NCBI GenBank assembly: GCA_021397845.1
Contig: CM038052.1
Span: forward strand, 47,886,949 to 47,950,948
Direction of reading: 5' to 3'
Origin: Areca catechu
Taxonomy: Eukaryota > Streptophyta > Magnoliopsida > Arecales > Arecaceae
DNA length: 64,000 nucleotides
The translations under genes were made by a program, and so were the position numbers. The notes beneath the pieces were generated by a model that was given only the letters and a program-made list of their open reading frames with translations, did no database searches and was not told where the DNA came from. The first letter of the stretch is position 1. Each line of letters starts with the position of its first letter. This document shows, piece after piece, positions 1 to 10,960 of the stretch.

Positions 1-23
1 GCCCAAGTAAGGTCTCTACTAGC

Positions 24-653
24 TTGAAACCCAGTGTGACCCAGGTTCTTATATCACAAGAATGTTGGTTTTGTGGAGAAAGAGGCCATAAATCTAGTCA
101 GTGCCCATGCATAGGACTGGCTTGTGCACAGCTAAGTGGTAAGAATCCTAAGGATGACATTAATGAGGGAGAACCCAAGCCTACCAATGAGGAAGAAAGG
201 TTAGATATGACAAGCCCAGAATCAGTTGACCCGATTACCACTGACCCGAAACCCATTGAAGATGGCATCGAGGAAGTATATGATGCTGGCTTGAGTCTAG
301 TTGATGAATATGAGGGGGAAGAACTTGAAGAATGTGACATCGATACTATTGGTTCCTTACCTGAGGAGACCTTGGAGAGCAACCAAGTGGTAGGACCTAG
401 TTCAAAAATTCAAGAGATTTGTGAGAACCAGGTTCCTTTAGTCAAATACCCCCAGGAAGAACTCATAGAGTTAGCCCGAGCTATCAGTTCGTATCCTCTA
501 ATGACAGTCATTCCACAAGTACCAATTGAAGATCTTTGCGCTGAACTGTTTAAGTTTGCCCACCCTATGGTAGATCCTCTCCTTAGGATGACTGATCAAG
601 CCTCTTACAATTGGACCTTGTCCCATGCCCAGCCACTAAGGTCTCTCCCGTAA
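24..653 (+). pseudogene. gag C-terminal remnant with CCHC zinc knuckle (T0)
   Basis: The translation holds a CX2CX4HX4C knuckle (Cys14, Cys17, His22, Cys27) followed by a second, broken knuckle start (GLAC). This matches the two-knuckle arrangement in T2 gag. Next comes a Glu/Asp-rich linker with the EVYDAGLSLVDEYEGEE motif, which in T1 and T2 lies between the knuckle and the protease. Gag knuckles bind the element's RNA during packaging. The frame closes at 651 before any protease motif, so this is a fragment; the true gag start lies left of the window. Confidence 0.8.
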
Positions 654-1018
654 TCTCAGTTGAACATCCTTTTCTTGAGCGGATTGATTCACCCAGTCTT
701 GTAGAAGTCCTCCTTATGGCCCCAGACCCCTTCCTTCGCATGACTGACCTACCCTTCTATAGAGTATACCTTTCCGCACCCATAGGTCAAATTTCAAGTC
801 TTGAGGTCGTCATCCATAGGCCCTTCCATGAGTCATTCTCTAATCCATTTCTTGAGAAAGTGGATCATTATTTGCTTAGAGAACAAACCTTAACTATTGC
901 AATCACATGTCCTAGGCAACTTCCCGAACCATCTCTTGATCCATTCCTGGGAGTAGCAAACTTTTCCTTTCGTAAGGATGACCAGTTGACACTCATAGAT
1001 CACCATTCAAATCTTTAG
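540..1018 (+). other. Unrecognised semi-repetitive coding-like segment
   Basis: Where protease and reverse transcriptase should be, the translation (partly in a second frame from 611) shows a loosely repeated motif: DPLLRMTDQASY, HPFLERIDSPSL, DPFLRMTDLPFY, NPFLEKVDHYLL, DPFLGVANFSFR. Spacing is irregular, about 30-60 residues. I recognise no family. It may be an expanded linker or foreign DNA inside T0. It is probably not functional, because the frame is broken against the flanking gag. Confidence 0.4.
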
Positions 1019-1129
1019 GTCACCACCTTTAGTCAGCAGGTAATTCGAGACTCCACCTCATATTTCCTCCCTTTCTCTAGGACTTCCAATGCTTCTTACA
1101 CCATCCAAGTATACTTTGTCAAAGTCTTT

Positions 1130-2236
1130 AGAATGAACCACGTGTCAGAACCTATTAGGTTTGTCACCTACTTCTGGAAGACCTTATGGCACCTACTGGG
1201 CACCCATGATAAGTTTTCATGCTCTGCATGCCATCCTCCGACCCAAGGTCAAACCTAGAGAGCCTTAGTTTGTTAGGTTTAGACCTAGGGTTCCTTTGGA
1301 ATAATGTCCATTCTTTAGGAATGCGTCATCAGTCTAGTTTAGTTTTTCTTGACCCTTTACTAGGCTTTGGCTCAGATTTTGGTTTGATTGAGAGCACCAG
1401 GAATTGGGATTTGTATTTTGTCCAGGGCTGAAATTGCATTCAATGTTTCGATCAATAGGTCTATAGGCTAGAGTCCCTTTGAAATTGTTCATGGATACAA
1501 GCCTCACACACCACTTGATCTAATTTCACTATTAGCCCACACACACAAGTCTCTTGATGCACTTGCATAGCATGTAAAGGACTTGCATAAAGAAATTCAT
1601 GCCAAAATAACATTAAGTAATGAAACTTATAAGAAGTTGGCTGATTCTCAAAGACGAGTCAAAACTTTTGTTGAGAGAGACTATGTAATGATTTGGTTAA
1701 GACCTGAGCGGTTTTTACCTGGAACCGTTAGAAAGTTACATGTTAAAGGAGCTGGACCATTTAGAGTAGTGAAGAGAGTAGGATCCAATGCCTATGTGCT
1801 CGAGTTGCTTCCAGAACAAGGCAATAGCTCTACTTTCAACATTACAGACTTAGTGGAGTATAGGGAGCCAGCTGTGATTCCAAGTAAGCCTTTGAAACCT
1901 AATCCTGTTATTGAGAGTGATCCCGACCCTGTGTGTCCACCAACAAATTGGCCTGTGAGGAAAGAGCAGATTGAAAAGATCCTGAATGATTAGGTTATCT
2001 CTACTCGTAATCGAGGATACCAAAGATACCTGGTCCGCTGGCAAGGAAGGCCAGATTCTGATGACTCTTGGATCTCCCGAGAAGAATTACAAGAATTGGA
2101 CCCAGACCTCTTGGAGAGATACCAGAGCCAGCTTGATCTATACTCGACAGGGTCGAGTTCCTCCCACCCCAGGAGAATTGGTGCAGGCACCAGACTCAGA
2201 AGAAGACTTCAGGGCTCCATCTGGATCTCTGATTGA
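1130..2236 (+). pseudogene. Integrase core-end and chromodomain remnant (T0)
   Basis: Scrambled integrase sequence is readable from 1165 (TYFWKTLWHLLGT) and again near 1465-1530 (SPFEIVHGYKPHTPLDL). A clean frame runs from 1583 with the integrase C-terminal module (RPERFLPGTVRKLH, GAGPFRVVKRVGSNAYVLEL). An in-frame TAG at 1991 replaces the Gln codon that T2 has at the same place. The chromodomain follows in the same frame to a TGA at 2234 (GYQRYLVRWQGRPDSDDSW). In chromoviruses this module targets integration to marked chromatin. The last codons lie inside the LTR that starts at 2179. Confidence 0.85.
2142..2158. promoter_or_regulatory. Pre-PPT palindrome of T0
   Basis: ACTCGAC-AGG-GTCGAGT has perfect 7-bp arms and sits about 20 nt upstream of the LTR start at 2179. 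The polypurine stretch CCAGGAGAAT lies between. The same element precedes the 3' LTR of every Tekay-like and N-family element in the window. Confidence 0.7.
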
Positions 2237-3431
2237 CCTTGCCCGAAGAATTAGAATTTTCTGGTTTTGTAATAAGGGTTGACTTGGTCAACTCAATTTT
2301 AGTCTTGAGCCTATATTTTCCTGCAATTTAAATTTTGTTGAGTCATGTTGACTCAGTACAAGTCCTAGTAGTGGTCTAGGTCTTCTCCAGGTTGGTGCCA
2401 CTTTTTTTTTTTTTTTTCAGTCAAGTCAAGGTCCAGGGTGCCACATTTTTTTCTCCTAGGCCCAAGCAAGTGGGCGCCACACTCCCAGCCACACGCCAGA
2501 GTCCAGGAGGTGCCACATCTCCATCCAGTGTCTTTGGTCCCTACACCACAAGAAGTAAGTTCCTTTTTTTCTTGCACCACTTGGGAGAGAAATCCATCAA
2601 GATACCTCAATCCAAGGAGGAGCCAATTTCTTTCCAGATAAACCCAAGCCAGGATGGCAAGAATTTTTCTTGAAGAGAGGATCAAGGAGGTGGCCCACAA
2701 TGTTCCATAAAAATCCAAGTTATAAAAGGGAAGAGAGCATGTCTTGGGGAGGAATTCAAGGAGGTTCCCAAAAGTTTCCAAAAGTGCCAAAGCCAAAGGA
2801 AGAATCCTAAACTTGTGGAGCAAGACTATGGTGCGGGCACCAGACTCAGAAGAAGACTTCAGGGCTCCATCTGGATCTCTGATTGACATTGCCCGAAGAA
2901 TTAGGATTTTCTGGTTTTGTAATAAGGGTTGACTTGGTCAACTCAATTTTAGTTTGAGTCTGTATTTCCCTGCAATTTAAATTTTGTTGAGTCATTTTGA
3001 CTCAATACAAGTCCTAGTAGTGGTCTAGGTCTTCTCCAAGGTGCCACATTTTCTCCCAGGACCAAGCAAGTGGGCGCCACACTCCCAGCCACACGCCAGA
3101 GTCCAGAAGGTGCCACATCTACATCCAGTGTGCCTTGGTCCCCACACCACAAGAAAGCAGGTCCCTTCTTTCATGCGCCACTTGGGGGAGAAATCCATCA
3201 AGATACCTCAATCCAAGGAGAAGCCAACTTCTTTCCAGATAAACCCAAGCCAGGATGGCAAGAATTTTTCTTGAAGAGAGGATCAAGGAGGTGCCCCACA
3301 ATGTTCCATAAAAACCCAAGTTATAAAAGGGAAGAGAGCATGTCTTGGGGAGAAAATCAAGGAGGCACCTAAAAGTTTTCTAAAGTGCCAAAGCCATGAA
3401 AGGAAGAAGCCTAAACTCGTGGAGCAAGACT
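2179..3431 (+). repeat. Tandem duplication of LTR 5' segment
   Basis: Unit one (2179-2828) and unit two (2829-3431) both start GGTGCRGGCACCAGACTCAG and end GGAGCAAGACTA. The second lacks a T-rich stretch present near 2401. Both copies therefore contain the pol-tail codons and the U3 start. Confidence 0.8.
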
Positions 3432-4509
3432 AGGAGGTGTCCAAAAGAGCCAAACCATGAAGGAAAAATCCTTGATTAATGGAGAGATACTAGGAGACAC
3501 CCCCATAACCTGCCATTTGGAGCTGATTTTCAAGTTTTCTTGGAGTTTTTGGGCTGCCCACTCATGAAAGGAGTCTTAGAAAGAGAATTTGATGCCTAAA
3601 GTGTGGGTTAGTCCTATTAGTCCCACATGGGAAGTGTATGAAATTTTATTTCTTTGTTATGTCTATATATTCAACTCTATGTAACTCTTGAAAAATGATG
3701 AATGAAATCAATTTCTTTGTGAGCAACTTTGTGTTTCTCTCTTCCGCACTTGTATTCAGGTGTTGAGCTTTGTGAGGGAGTAAATCCAGGTTCCCTAGGA
3801 ACCTTGAGGAGGTGTGAGATCTCCAACCCCAAAACCCTAGCTTAGTCCACCCATCTCTACTCCACCACCACCAAACCCTAATTTTCCATCTTCATCCCAT
3901 GGTCCCTCTCTTCCATATCGAGGCCGGTCACTAGCATCCAGGTTCAGATCAACTGTTTCAACTACAGAGCCAGTTCAAATGAGAGTCAGATCAGTATCAA
4001 GATCTGCGGAACTTCTACATCCAACAATCTTTATTAAGTCCTCAGGTCAGTTTCTTTCTTTGAGTTTCTGGTTCTTCTTTTGTTCTTCTTCTTCCAGATC
4101 CTGAGTTCGAGAAGGAGGCCAACCTTGCCATAGGACTACAATCCGAGGATCCATTGCGAAGATACCCCGTCTCCAAGGATCCTACAATCTGCTCGAGAGT
4201 GTCCTCCAATTGAAGCAACGAGAGATATCACTGCTAGGTAACAAGAACCTTCCCTTCTCACTTTGTCTGTTTCGTTGAAACTCAGAGCAAACCCTAGATC
4301 TGGGAGTTTCTCAATCCCCAGCGATCCTACTTTTGAGTTACTCTGATAATCCACTCCTTTTAATTGTGCTCTCTGTCATTTCTTAGTTTCTTTCAACATT
4401 AGTTTATCTTTCCTTTGAGTCAAAGACGACTTCTAAAAATATAAAAAAAAAAATACATTAATTTTAATTTACTTCCACATCACATCTTCTCTTCTTTCGC
4501 TCTGCATCA
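2179..4509 (+). mobile_element. LTR of T0/T2 family, enlarged by an internal duplication
   Basis: It begins TGGTGCAGGCACC directly after the polypurine tract and ends CTGCATCA followed by a primer site. At about 2.3 kb it is longer than the 1.6-kb LTRs of T2 because its first 600-650 bp are duplicated. It carries the Tekay pol tail codons at its left end and the phrase GTTGAGCTTTGTGAGGGAG in the R/U5 part, as in T2. T2 LTRs are clearly related but diverged. Confidence 0.75.
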
Positions 4510-4513
4510 TTTT

Positions 4514-4556
4514 TGGTATCAGAGTTTTCGTGCTGCATCATTTTTGGTATCAGAGC
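4514..4556 (+). promoter_or_regulatory. Two tandem primer-binding sites
   Basis: TGGTATCAGAG occurs at 4514 and TGGTATCAGAGC at 4545, 31 bp apart, inside a short duplication (CTGCATCATTTTTGGTATC). Each matches the 3' end complement of plant initiator tRNA-Met used to prime minus-strand cDNA. Confidence 0.75.
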
Positions 4557-4570
4557 TTTCGTTCTGCATC

Positions 4571-5707
4571 AGACTAGGAGGTGTCCAAATGAGCCAAACC
4601 ATGAAGGAAAAATCCTTGATTCATGGAGAGATACTAGGAGACACCCCCATAACCTGCCATTTGGAGCTGATTTTCAAGTTTTCTTGGAGTTTTTGGGCTG
4701 CCCACTCATGGAAGGAGTCTTGGGAAGAGAATTTGATGCCTAAAGTATGGGTTAGTCCTATTAGTCCCACATGGGAAATGTATAAAATTTTATTTCTTTG
4801 TTATGTCTATATATTCAACTCTATGTAACTCTTGAATTTAATGATGAATGAAATCAATTTCTTTGTGAGCAACTTTGTGTTTCTCTCTTCCGCACTTGTG
4901 TTTAGGTGTTGAACTCCGTGAGGAAGTAAATCTGGGTTCCCTAGGAACCTTGAGGAGGTGTGAGATCTCCAACCCCAAAACACTACCAAAATCCTAGGTT
5001 AGCCACTTCAATTCCAAACCCTAGCCGCCCATCATCTTCTTCATTCCACCAATCATCCAAACCCTAATCTACCACATCATCTCACGGCCCCTCTCTTCCA
5101 AGTAGAGGCAGACCACCAACATCCAGGTCTAGATCGGCTACTTCGAATATAGAGCAAATCCCAGAGGAAGTCAGATCACCATCCACGAGAATCAGGATTT
5201 CAGCAACATCAATTTTTTTCAGGTTCTTCTTATCTGGTAAATCCTTTCTTTGAGTATCTGGTTCCTTAACTTGTTCTTCTTCTTTCCCAGATCCTGAGTT
5301 CAGGAGAAGCCAACTCTGCCAAAGGGTCAGTATTGGAGGATCCATTGCGAAGATATCCGAATCCGAGGATCCAATAATCTGCTCGAGAGAGTCCTTCCAC
5401 CAAACTCTGTGAAGATCACTGCCTGGTACATAACCCTTTCCTTCTCTTTATTTATGTCCTGTTGAAAGTTTAGAGCGAAACCCTAGGTCTGGGAGTTTCT
5501 AAACCCCCAGCGATCCTTTACTTCTGAACTACTCTGATAATCTAGTTTCTTTGAATTGTTCTTTCAATTATTATATAGTTTCTTTCAATTTAGTTTAACA
5601 TTCCTTTGAGTCAAAGCCAACTTCTTAAAATATATATAAAAATAAATAAATAAATACATTAATTTTAATTTACTTCCGTATCGTATTATCTTTTTTGTTC
5701 TGCACCA
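4571..5707 (+). mobile_element. Truncated second LTR copy with primer site at 5712
   Basis: Left-truncated LTR of the same family, ending TCTGCACCA and followed by TGGTATCAGAG at 5712-5722. No gag follows. At 5740 the sequence passes to the integrase tail of T3, so this is a rearranged remnant. Confidence 0.65.
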
Positions 5708-5776
5708 ATTTTGGTATCAGAGTTTTCGTTCTGCATCAGATACCTAGTGAGTCCTTTGGACATGTTCCTTTTTATT

Positions 5777-6076
5777 GTGAGTGATCCTAACCCAGAGTGT
5801 CCACTAACAGATTGGCCTGAGAGAGGAGAATGGATCGAGCGTATCCTGGACGATCAAGCCATCACGACCCGGGGCTGTGACTATCAATGCTTCCTGGTCC
5901 GATGGCAAGGCCAGCCAGAGTCGGACGATTCTGGGATTTCTCGAGAGGACTTGCAATGCCTCAACCCAGGCCTTCTCGAGAGATATGTGAGCCAGTCTGA
6001 TCTTCACTCAACAGGGTCGAGTTTCTCCCACCCCGAGAGAATTGGTGGGGACACCAAAGGCACTAGAATAAGATAG
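5777..6076 (+). pseudogene. Integrase tail and chromodomain fragment (T3)
   Basis: The frame reads VSDPNPECPLTDWPERGEW, then ILDDQAITTRGCDYQCFLVRW and GQPESDDSGISREDL, a Tekay-type chromodomain at the C-terminus of pol. The Trp usual after DDS is Gly here. It ends in GSSFSHPERIGGDTKGTRIR, with the last residues encoded within the LTR starting at 6043. All upstream gag-pol is missing, cut at 5740 next to an unrelated LTR. Confidence 0.8.
6006..6022. promoter_or_regulatory. Pre-PPT palindrome of T3
   Basis: ACTCAAC-AGG-GTCGAGT, one mismatch from perfect arms, followed by CTCCCACCCCGAGAGAAT and the LTR start. Same position as in T1 and T2. Confidence 0.6.
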
Positions 6077-7491
6077 AGGCTTTTCAACCCTCTATGAATT
6101 GATCAATAATTTATGAGTCCATCTATAATAAGGGCTTAGCCCATCTGAGTCCATTTTAGTTGTTATTTTAGTCTTTTGAGTTTCAGTTCTGTACTAGTCA
6201 GCTCATGTTGAGCTAGTTCAGTCTAGTGTTAGTCCGCTCATGTCGAGCTAATTTTATTTTTTGAGTCCTATTCAACCATATTAAAGACTCAAGACCACAT
6301 CATACAAGTGAAGACCAAGTCCAACCAGATTGAAGACATGGAAGTATAGCCCAAGTCCAACCCAGCTTGAAGATTTGAAGACCCCAGGAGGAAAAATTCA
6401 AAAAAACCCGATTCCTTGCAGATGCCCTCCAGATGCCCAGATTTCCTTCCAGATGCCAAAATATATTCATATACCAAGGCATCCATGATTTTAGAGGTAC
6501 ATCTGCTTCCTAGCCCAAAGAAATCAAGCCCAGGCGCCAAGCCCAAGCCCCTAAGAAGCAAGATACCAGAGAATATTCCTGCTACCTGGCTACCAGGCCA
6601 CCCCATCTTCCAGAGGCCCAAACCCATACGCCCGAGCCCCTTTGGGCCAGCCTCTTGCTGCTCCTAGAAGCCCAACACGTCCCCCTAGGCATCCTTGGAG
6701 TGTTGGATAAGTCAAGAGAATTTTTAGGGATTTTTCTACCTAATGTTTCCTTATTTTCTAGCTAGGGTTTGAGAGGAAAAATGATTCTTATGTAAAGACT
6801 TATGTGCGCTTACTTGGAGCCCAAGGTTAAGGGCCTATTTAAAGGACCCTAGCCTCTTGTATGAAGGGAGATTTTTGATATAAAATAAACCTTGAGTTCT
6901 TCTATTGCTTTGAGTGATTACCCTGCTGTGTGCATAAAGGGGTTTGAGAGTTCTTCTTCCCGGTGTTTGTAACCATCTTCCTGCCGCCAACCATCCTTCC
7001 AGCCCCCTCCAAAACTTTCTTCCCTTTGCTATTTTCCTTTATTTTATTGATCTTCTATGAGTTTTCTAACCCCTGACAGGTCGTTTGCAGGTCCCCGAGT
7101 TCCTACGAATCCAACGACTCCAGCCAAGCCTCAATCGGACCACCGAGCAGAAAGCCGGGTATCTGCGGGTCTTTGGCTCGGTTTTCCAGGCTGCAACCAT
7201 CGAGGAACGAGAGATCCCTTCGCTGCGATCTTCACCGGGCACTTCAGACATTGTCAGGTACACCCCCTCTATCTCCAGTCTTTTTATTATAGGAGAACTT
7301 GTTCTAACCGAGGCTTCTCAGTCCCGGCGATCCTTCTTTAGTACTTTTCTAGGTTCTAATCTGCATGCTTGGCTTCAAAAATTCATACAAAATTCCCTAC
7401 AACTAATTTTGATATGATATTCAAGAATTAATCACCTAACCCCACATATAAAACATACAAAATGAATTGCATGCATATTAGTCCCGCATCA
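6043..7491 (+). mobile_element. T3 LTR
   Basis: It starts TGGTGGGGACACC and ends GTCCCGCATCA, 1449 bp. The RNA start region is suggested by TATTTAAAGGACC near 6836. It is preceded by a pol tail and followed by a primer site and gag, so it serves as 3' LTR for the left part and 5' LTR for the right part. Its 6390-6705 segment recurs inverted at 9109-9430. Confidence 0.75.
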
Positions 7492-7493
7492 TT

Positions 7494-7505
7494 TGGTATC
7501 AGAGC
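7494..7505 (+). promoter_or_regulatory. Primer-binding site of T3
   Basis: TGGTATCAGAGC two bases after the LTR end, complementary to initiator tRNA-Met. Confidence 0.85.
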
Positions 7506-8373
7506 TTAGATTAGGGCTTATTTTCTGTAATTTCTCAGTCCATATATACTCTATTTTTTAAATTATCTCTCCTTGATAAAAACTCTAAAAATTCTAAAAT
7601 TTATTTTTCTGGATTCAGCATAATTCACAATAATTTTTAAAATTTTTTCAGATTTTATTATGGCCTGTGAATTTTCTGCAAGCCGAAATACTGCCTGCAA
7701 ATATTTGGCTCTATTTTTTTTCAGCAAGACAAGTTTAGAAGTTTTAGGGTATTGATTAGCATCTTTTGCATATCTTTTAATTTTAGTATATTTCCTGCAT
7801 ATTAGGCCATAATTTGCAAGTTTTATTCTATTTAAGAAAATACCAAAAAAAAAATTTACATATTTTCCAAAAATACCAAAAAATATCTAAACCCTAATTT
7901 GCATCCTCATCTGCCTGCCATCATTGCATAATTTACTTTTAAGGGTACTCTTGCTATATCAGATAAGGGGAGGAGTTGATAACCTCTCCTTAGCCCAAAA
8001 CCACATCCCTTGCATTCGGTCCCAAGCCTTAACCTAAAATTAACTAGACTTAATTTGCCCTAGTGGGCTAGGGACACCAACTGGTCGGGTCTGGGCTACG
8101 TGTCAGATCATTGTGTCAAGATAACCTGTATGTACCTTGTGCTCAGTGTCTAGAATGGTGGTTTAGGGATTCAATCCCGAAGGGCTTGTGTGCTGGTCCG
8201 CCTACCTGGCCAATCTCTGATTGGTGTCTAGGATTGGCAATCAGGGACCTAACACTCCCCTTACACCTGCCTGGCTGAGTACAGGGTTACTATAGGCTAG
8301 TTTGCCACCCTGATTGAGCATCTAGTTTGGACTCTAGGTCTAGTCAGCTGTAGTCAGTCTAATCGAGTCTTGC
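7506..8373 (+). other. T3 untranslated leader
   Basis: No gene. AT-rich up to about 7940, then a stretch that matches the T2 leader at 51,990-52,430 (GATAAGGGGAGGAGTTGATAACC; GCTGGTCCGCCTACC) and, more weakly, the T1 leader. It leads directly to a gag ATG. Confidence 0.75.
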
Positions 8374-9108
8374 ATGAGCACTAGATCAGGAGTTTCATAT
8401 CACCCACCTCCTTCACAAATGTCTGAACCCATGGAAAATTTGCAAGCCGAAATAAAAGCACTCACTGAGCAACTAATCCAATCCATGGCCCAGTTAACTC
8501 AGTCTAGTACCCAAACCAATAATAGAATTGACCATCTTGCTAATAGTTTGACCAGTTAGAAGGCCATGTAGGGACCATACAAAGAATCCATGGGTCACAA
8601 TCTGATCCAGATCCTGAGTCCCCTCAACCTAGGAGGACACCAAATCCTGATCTATACCATGAGGTCGAACCTAGGAGAGCCCCTCATCCTGACCCGTACT
8701 ACAATTCTCAACCTAGGAGGACCCCAAACCCTGATCCCTACCGAGAGGTTGAACCTAGGAGAGCCCATCGTCATGACCCATACTATGATACTGAACCTAG
8801 GAGGAACCCAAACCCTGATCCATACCTTGAGGCTGAACCTAGGAGAGCCCATCGTCATGACCCAATCCCTAAGGTTAGTCCTAGAAGACCCAATCAGGAT
8901 TTTATAGACCAGGAAGATAGATCCTATTTACCCTCTCCCTACAAACCTAGTATATCCACAACCTATACATCTTATGGCTCCAAATCCTATGAACCTAGAA
9001 CCTATGAATCCATAACCTATGAACCTAGATCCTATGACCTAGTCTTCTCCTTTTTCCTTCATGCTTCGACTATTCCACTCAAGGAAACCTCTTGGAATTG
9101 GTCAACGC
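8374..9108 (+). pseudogene. gag N-terminal remnant with Pro/Arg repeats (T3)
   Basis: It begins MSTRSGVSYHPPPSQ, like MATRSGAPYQ in T1 and MSTRNGVPYQ in T2, then a Gln-rich coiled-coil-like segment, and stops at 8557. Past that stop and another near 8569, a frame reads a repeated linker of about 19 residues (EPRRxPxPDPY) five to six times over 8618-8880, then a Tyr/Ser-rich run (SYEPRTYES). T1 gag has a shorter version (NPRRPNPDR). The gag core and zinc knuckle are absent, so it cannot package RNA. Confidence 0.75.
8618..8880 (+). repeat. Tandem gag-linker repeat, about 57 bp
   Basis: Recurring AACCTAGGAG followed by RNCCC and CCTGAYCCNTAC every 54-60 bp, often paired into about 114-bp doublets. 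It encodes the EPRRxPxPDPY repeats. Confidence 0.75.
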
Positions 9109-9430
9109 TTCAAGGATGCCTAGGGGGAGATGTTGGACCTCTAGGAGCAGCAAGGGACCGGCCCAAATGGGCTTGGGTGCATGGGTTTGGGCCTCTGAAA
9201 GCTGGGGTGGCCTGTTAGCCTGGTAGCAGGAATATTCCCTGGAATCTTGCTTCTTAAGGGCTTGGGCTTGGCACCTGAGCTTGATTTCTTTCGGCTTGGA
9301 TGCAGGTGGACCTCTGGAATCATGGGTGCCCTATTCTGAGAATATGCTCTGGCATCTGGAAGGGAATCTGGGCATCTTGGGGGCATCTGGAAGGAATCAG
9401 GGTTTCCGGAAGCATCTTGGATCCTGGGTT
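9109..9430 (-). repeat. Inverted copy of the T3 LTR segment 6390-6705
   Basis: On the minus strand this stretch matches the T3 LTR interior; for example both contain CCCCTAGGCATCCTTG, CCCAAGCCC and CAGAGGCCCAAACCCAT. Read on the plus strand it begins CTAGGGGGAGATGTTGGACC, which looks like a polypurine tract plus the start of a TGTTGG-type LTR. The shared DNA may thus derive from another LTR element nested in opposite orientation at the two sites. Confidence 0.65.
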
Positions 9431-9640
9431 GTCACACAAAATCCAATGGGATGATGTAGTGGCCTCTGACTCATGGATGTGGCCTGGTGGAACTCCAAAA
9501 TATGGTAACCTCCTCTCTTGTATAAAAATTGAGCTCATATTGGACTCATAACTGATATACAGGACTCAAAATAATGACTAGGTTGAGGGTTGAGACAAAT
9601 CAACTAACCTCAACTTATTACAGGACTCCATTCTAGTTGA
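9431..9640. other. Unassigned stretch
   Basis: No gene or repeat recognised. It marks the junction between Tekay-type DNA and the Tat-type relic. Confidence 0.5.
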
Positions 9641-10960
9641 TTACAAAATTTGACACATTACTAGGTAAACCAAATAGGGCCCAGTAATCTGTGTATGATC
9701 CTGGTGCCCCCACCACCCTGGTGGCCACCGTGGGAGCGATCGGCATAGCGGCCGGTATAGGCTTCGCCCGGGGGGTTCCGGCCTCCTCTCTCCCCTAACC
9801 TTGTCGAGCTCGACGACGGGGACGTCGGGCATGCGAGGCTGAGGCGGCCTTGGGGCAGTGCCCGTTGCCCCGGGGCCAGTGAAAGCAGGGGTAGGTGTAG
9901 GCTCATGGCTCACCTCGATATGAGCCTTCTTCGGTGGGGCCTCTTGGGCCCCTTCGGCAGCGCCCCTGTTCCAGATGCCCTCCATCAAGCTTTCGACGAA
10001 GAGCTTCATCCCTAGAGAAAGAAAATGATTGGGTCAGCTCAAGAAGAAAGAAGCGAAAAGCAAAAAGCAAGGATGAAAGAAGAAGATCCGAGGCCTTACC
10101 CAACTCTCGGATGGGACTGATTCCTGCCTCGAATAAATTCTGCTCCGAAAGCAGAACATCAAGAGCTGGGACCATGTCACCCAACATCTGCATGTAGACC
10201 TCTTGGTCTGCCAGCTCGACCTGGGAGTTCCGGTTTGGGGACCTGTTCAGCTCACTCTAGGCCCAGTCAACATCCTCAACCGAGGCAAAGAAAAAGTGAT
10301 TCTTCCAACCCTTGATTGACATGGGGTGGTCAAACCTAAGGCACCTAGGCTGGGGTGAAAGATACCACCAGCCATCGTCGGTAGAATGGCACTTCAGGAT
10401 GAAGATGGCCTGAATAGTGAGAAACAGGTGACAAACCTGTGAAAATGATAGAAGACGATGAAGGCGAAGATGACCCAGATGGCATTGGGAGCCAACTAGG
10501 CCGGGACAAGGCAGAAGTGATTGAGAAAGGAAAGAAAGAAAGGATGAAGAGGAAAATGGAGACCCCCGACAAGGAAGTCTTTGTAGAAAGCAACCCTCCC
10601 AGGGCCACTCGAGGTTACTCGGTTTCTAAGTCCTGGGAGCGATAGCCGGATTGATTCCAGGACCCCTTATGTGTCCCGGATCCAAGAGAGATCATCTTCG
10701 GTCATCATCGAGACAAAACCGGAGGGACCAGAAGAAGCGACCTCTGCCACTGGGGGAGGAAGGGCAGAGAGGGGGTGTGCAAAAACTATGGGGGGAGACA
10801 TAGGACCCCTAGGGATGCCTATGGTCACGGTCCCTAGCTGGAGCTGCCTCAGGATGTCAACTGGGATCTCTTCCCCCTCTGAGGAGGAAGAAGATGGAGT
10901 CCTCGGCCGGGAAGGACCAGCCTCATTTGGGTTCGAAGAAACATGACGGCAACGTGCCAT
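9641..10960 (-). pseudogene. Antisense ORF, Transposase_28-like (putative gypsy-type transposon protein)
   Basis: On the minus strand it starts MARCRHVSSNPNEAG at 10,960. A Ser-rich segment follows, then the family core (MTEDDLSWIRDT, RLSLPG, GPGRVAFYKDFLVGGLHFPLHPF and LAPNAIW). TAA at about 10,666, TAG near 10,500 and further frame breaks disable it. Downstream the frame recovers as GISPIRELGK; a splice donor (GTAAGG, 10,099) and acceptor (CTCTAG, 10,012) bound an 88-bp intron before MKLFVESLMEGIW and a Pro-rich tail ending at 9641. The biochemical role of this family is unknown; it is an accessory gene of Tat-type retrotransposons. Confidence 0.75.

Larger units (their letters stand above)
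1..2178 (+). mobile_element. T0: decayed Tekay-like Ty3/gypsy element, left-truncated by the window
   Basis: Coding remnants appear in the order gag zinc knuckle, an unrecognised segment, integrase and chromodomain, followed at 2179 by an LTR of the same family as T2. Protease, reverse transcriptase and RNase H are not recognisable between the knuckle and the integrase piece, so the element is internally deleted or replaced. The integrase tail closely resembles that of T2 (55,782-57,182). The left LTR lies outside the window. Confidence 0.8.
3427..5739 (+). repeat. Tandem duplication of LTR 3' part plus primer site
   Basis: A unit of about 1.14 kb starting AGACTAGGAGGTGTCC at 3427 recurs at 4571, and each copy runs through an LTR end into a primer site. 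The first 230 bp are nearly identical; the later parts differ more. The second copy ends at 5739 with the same TTCGTTCTGCATCAG junction that ends the first. Confidence 0.75.
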
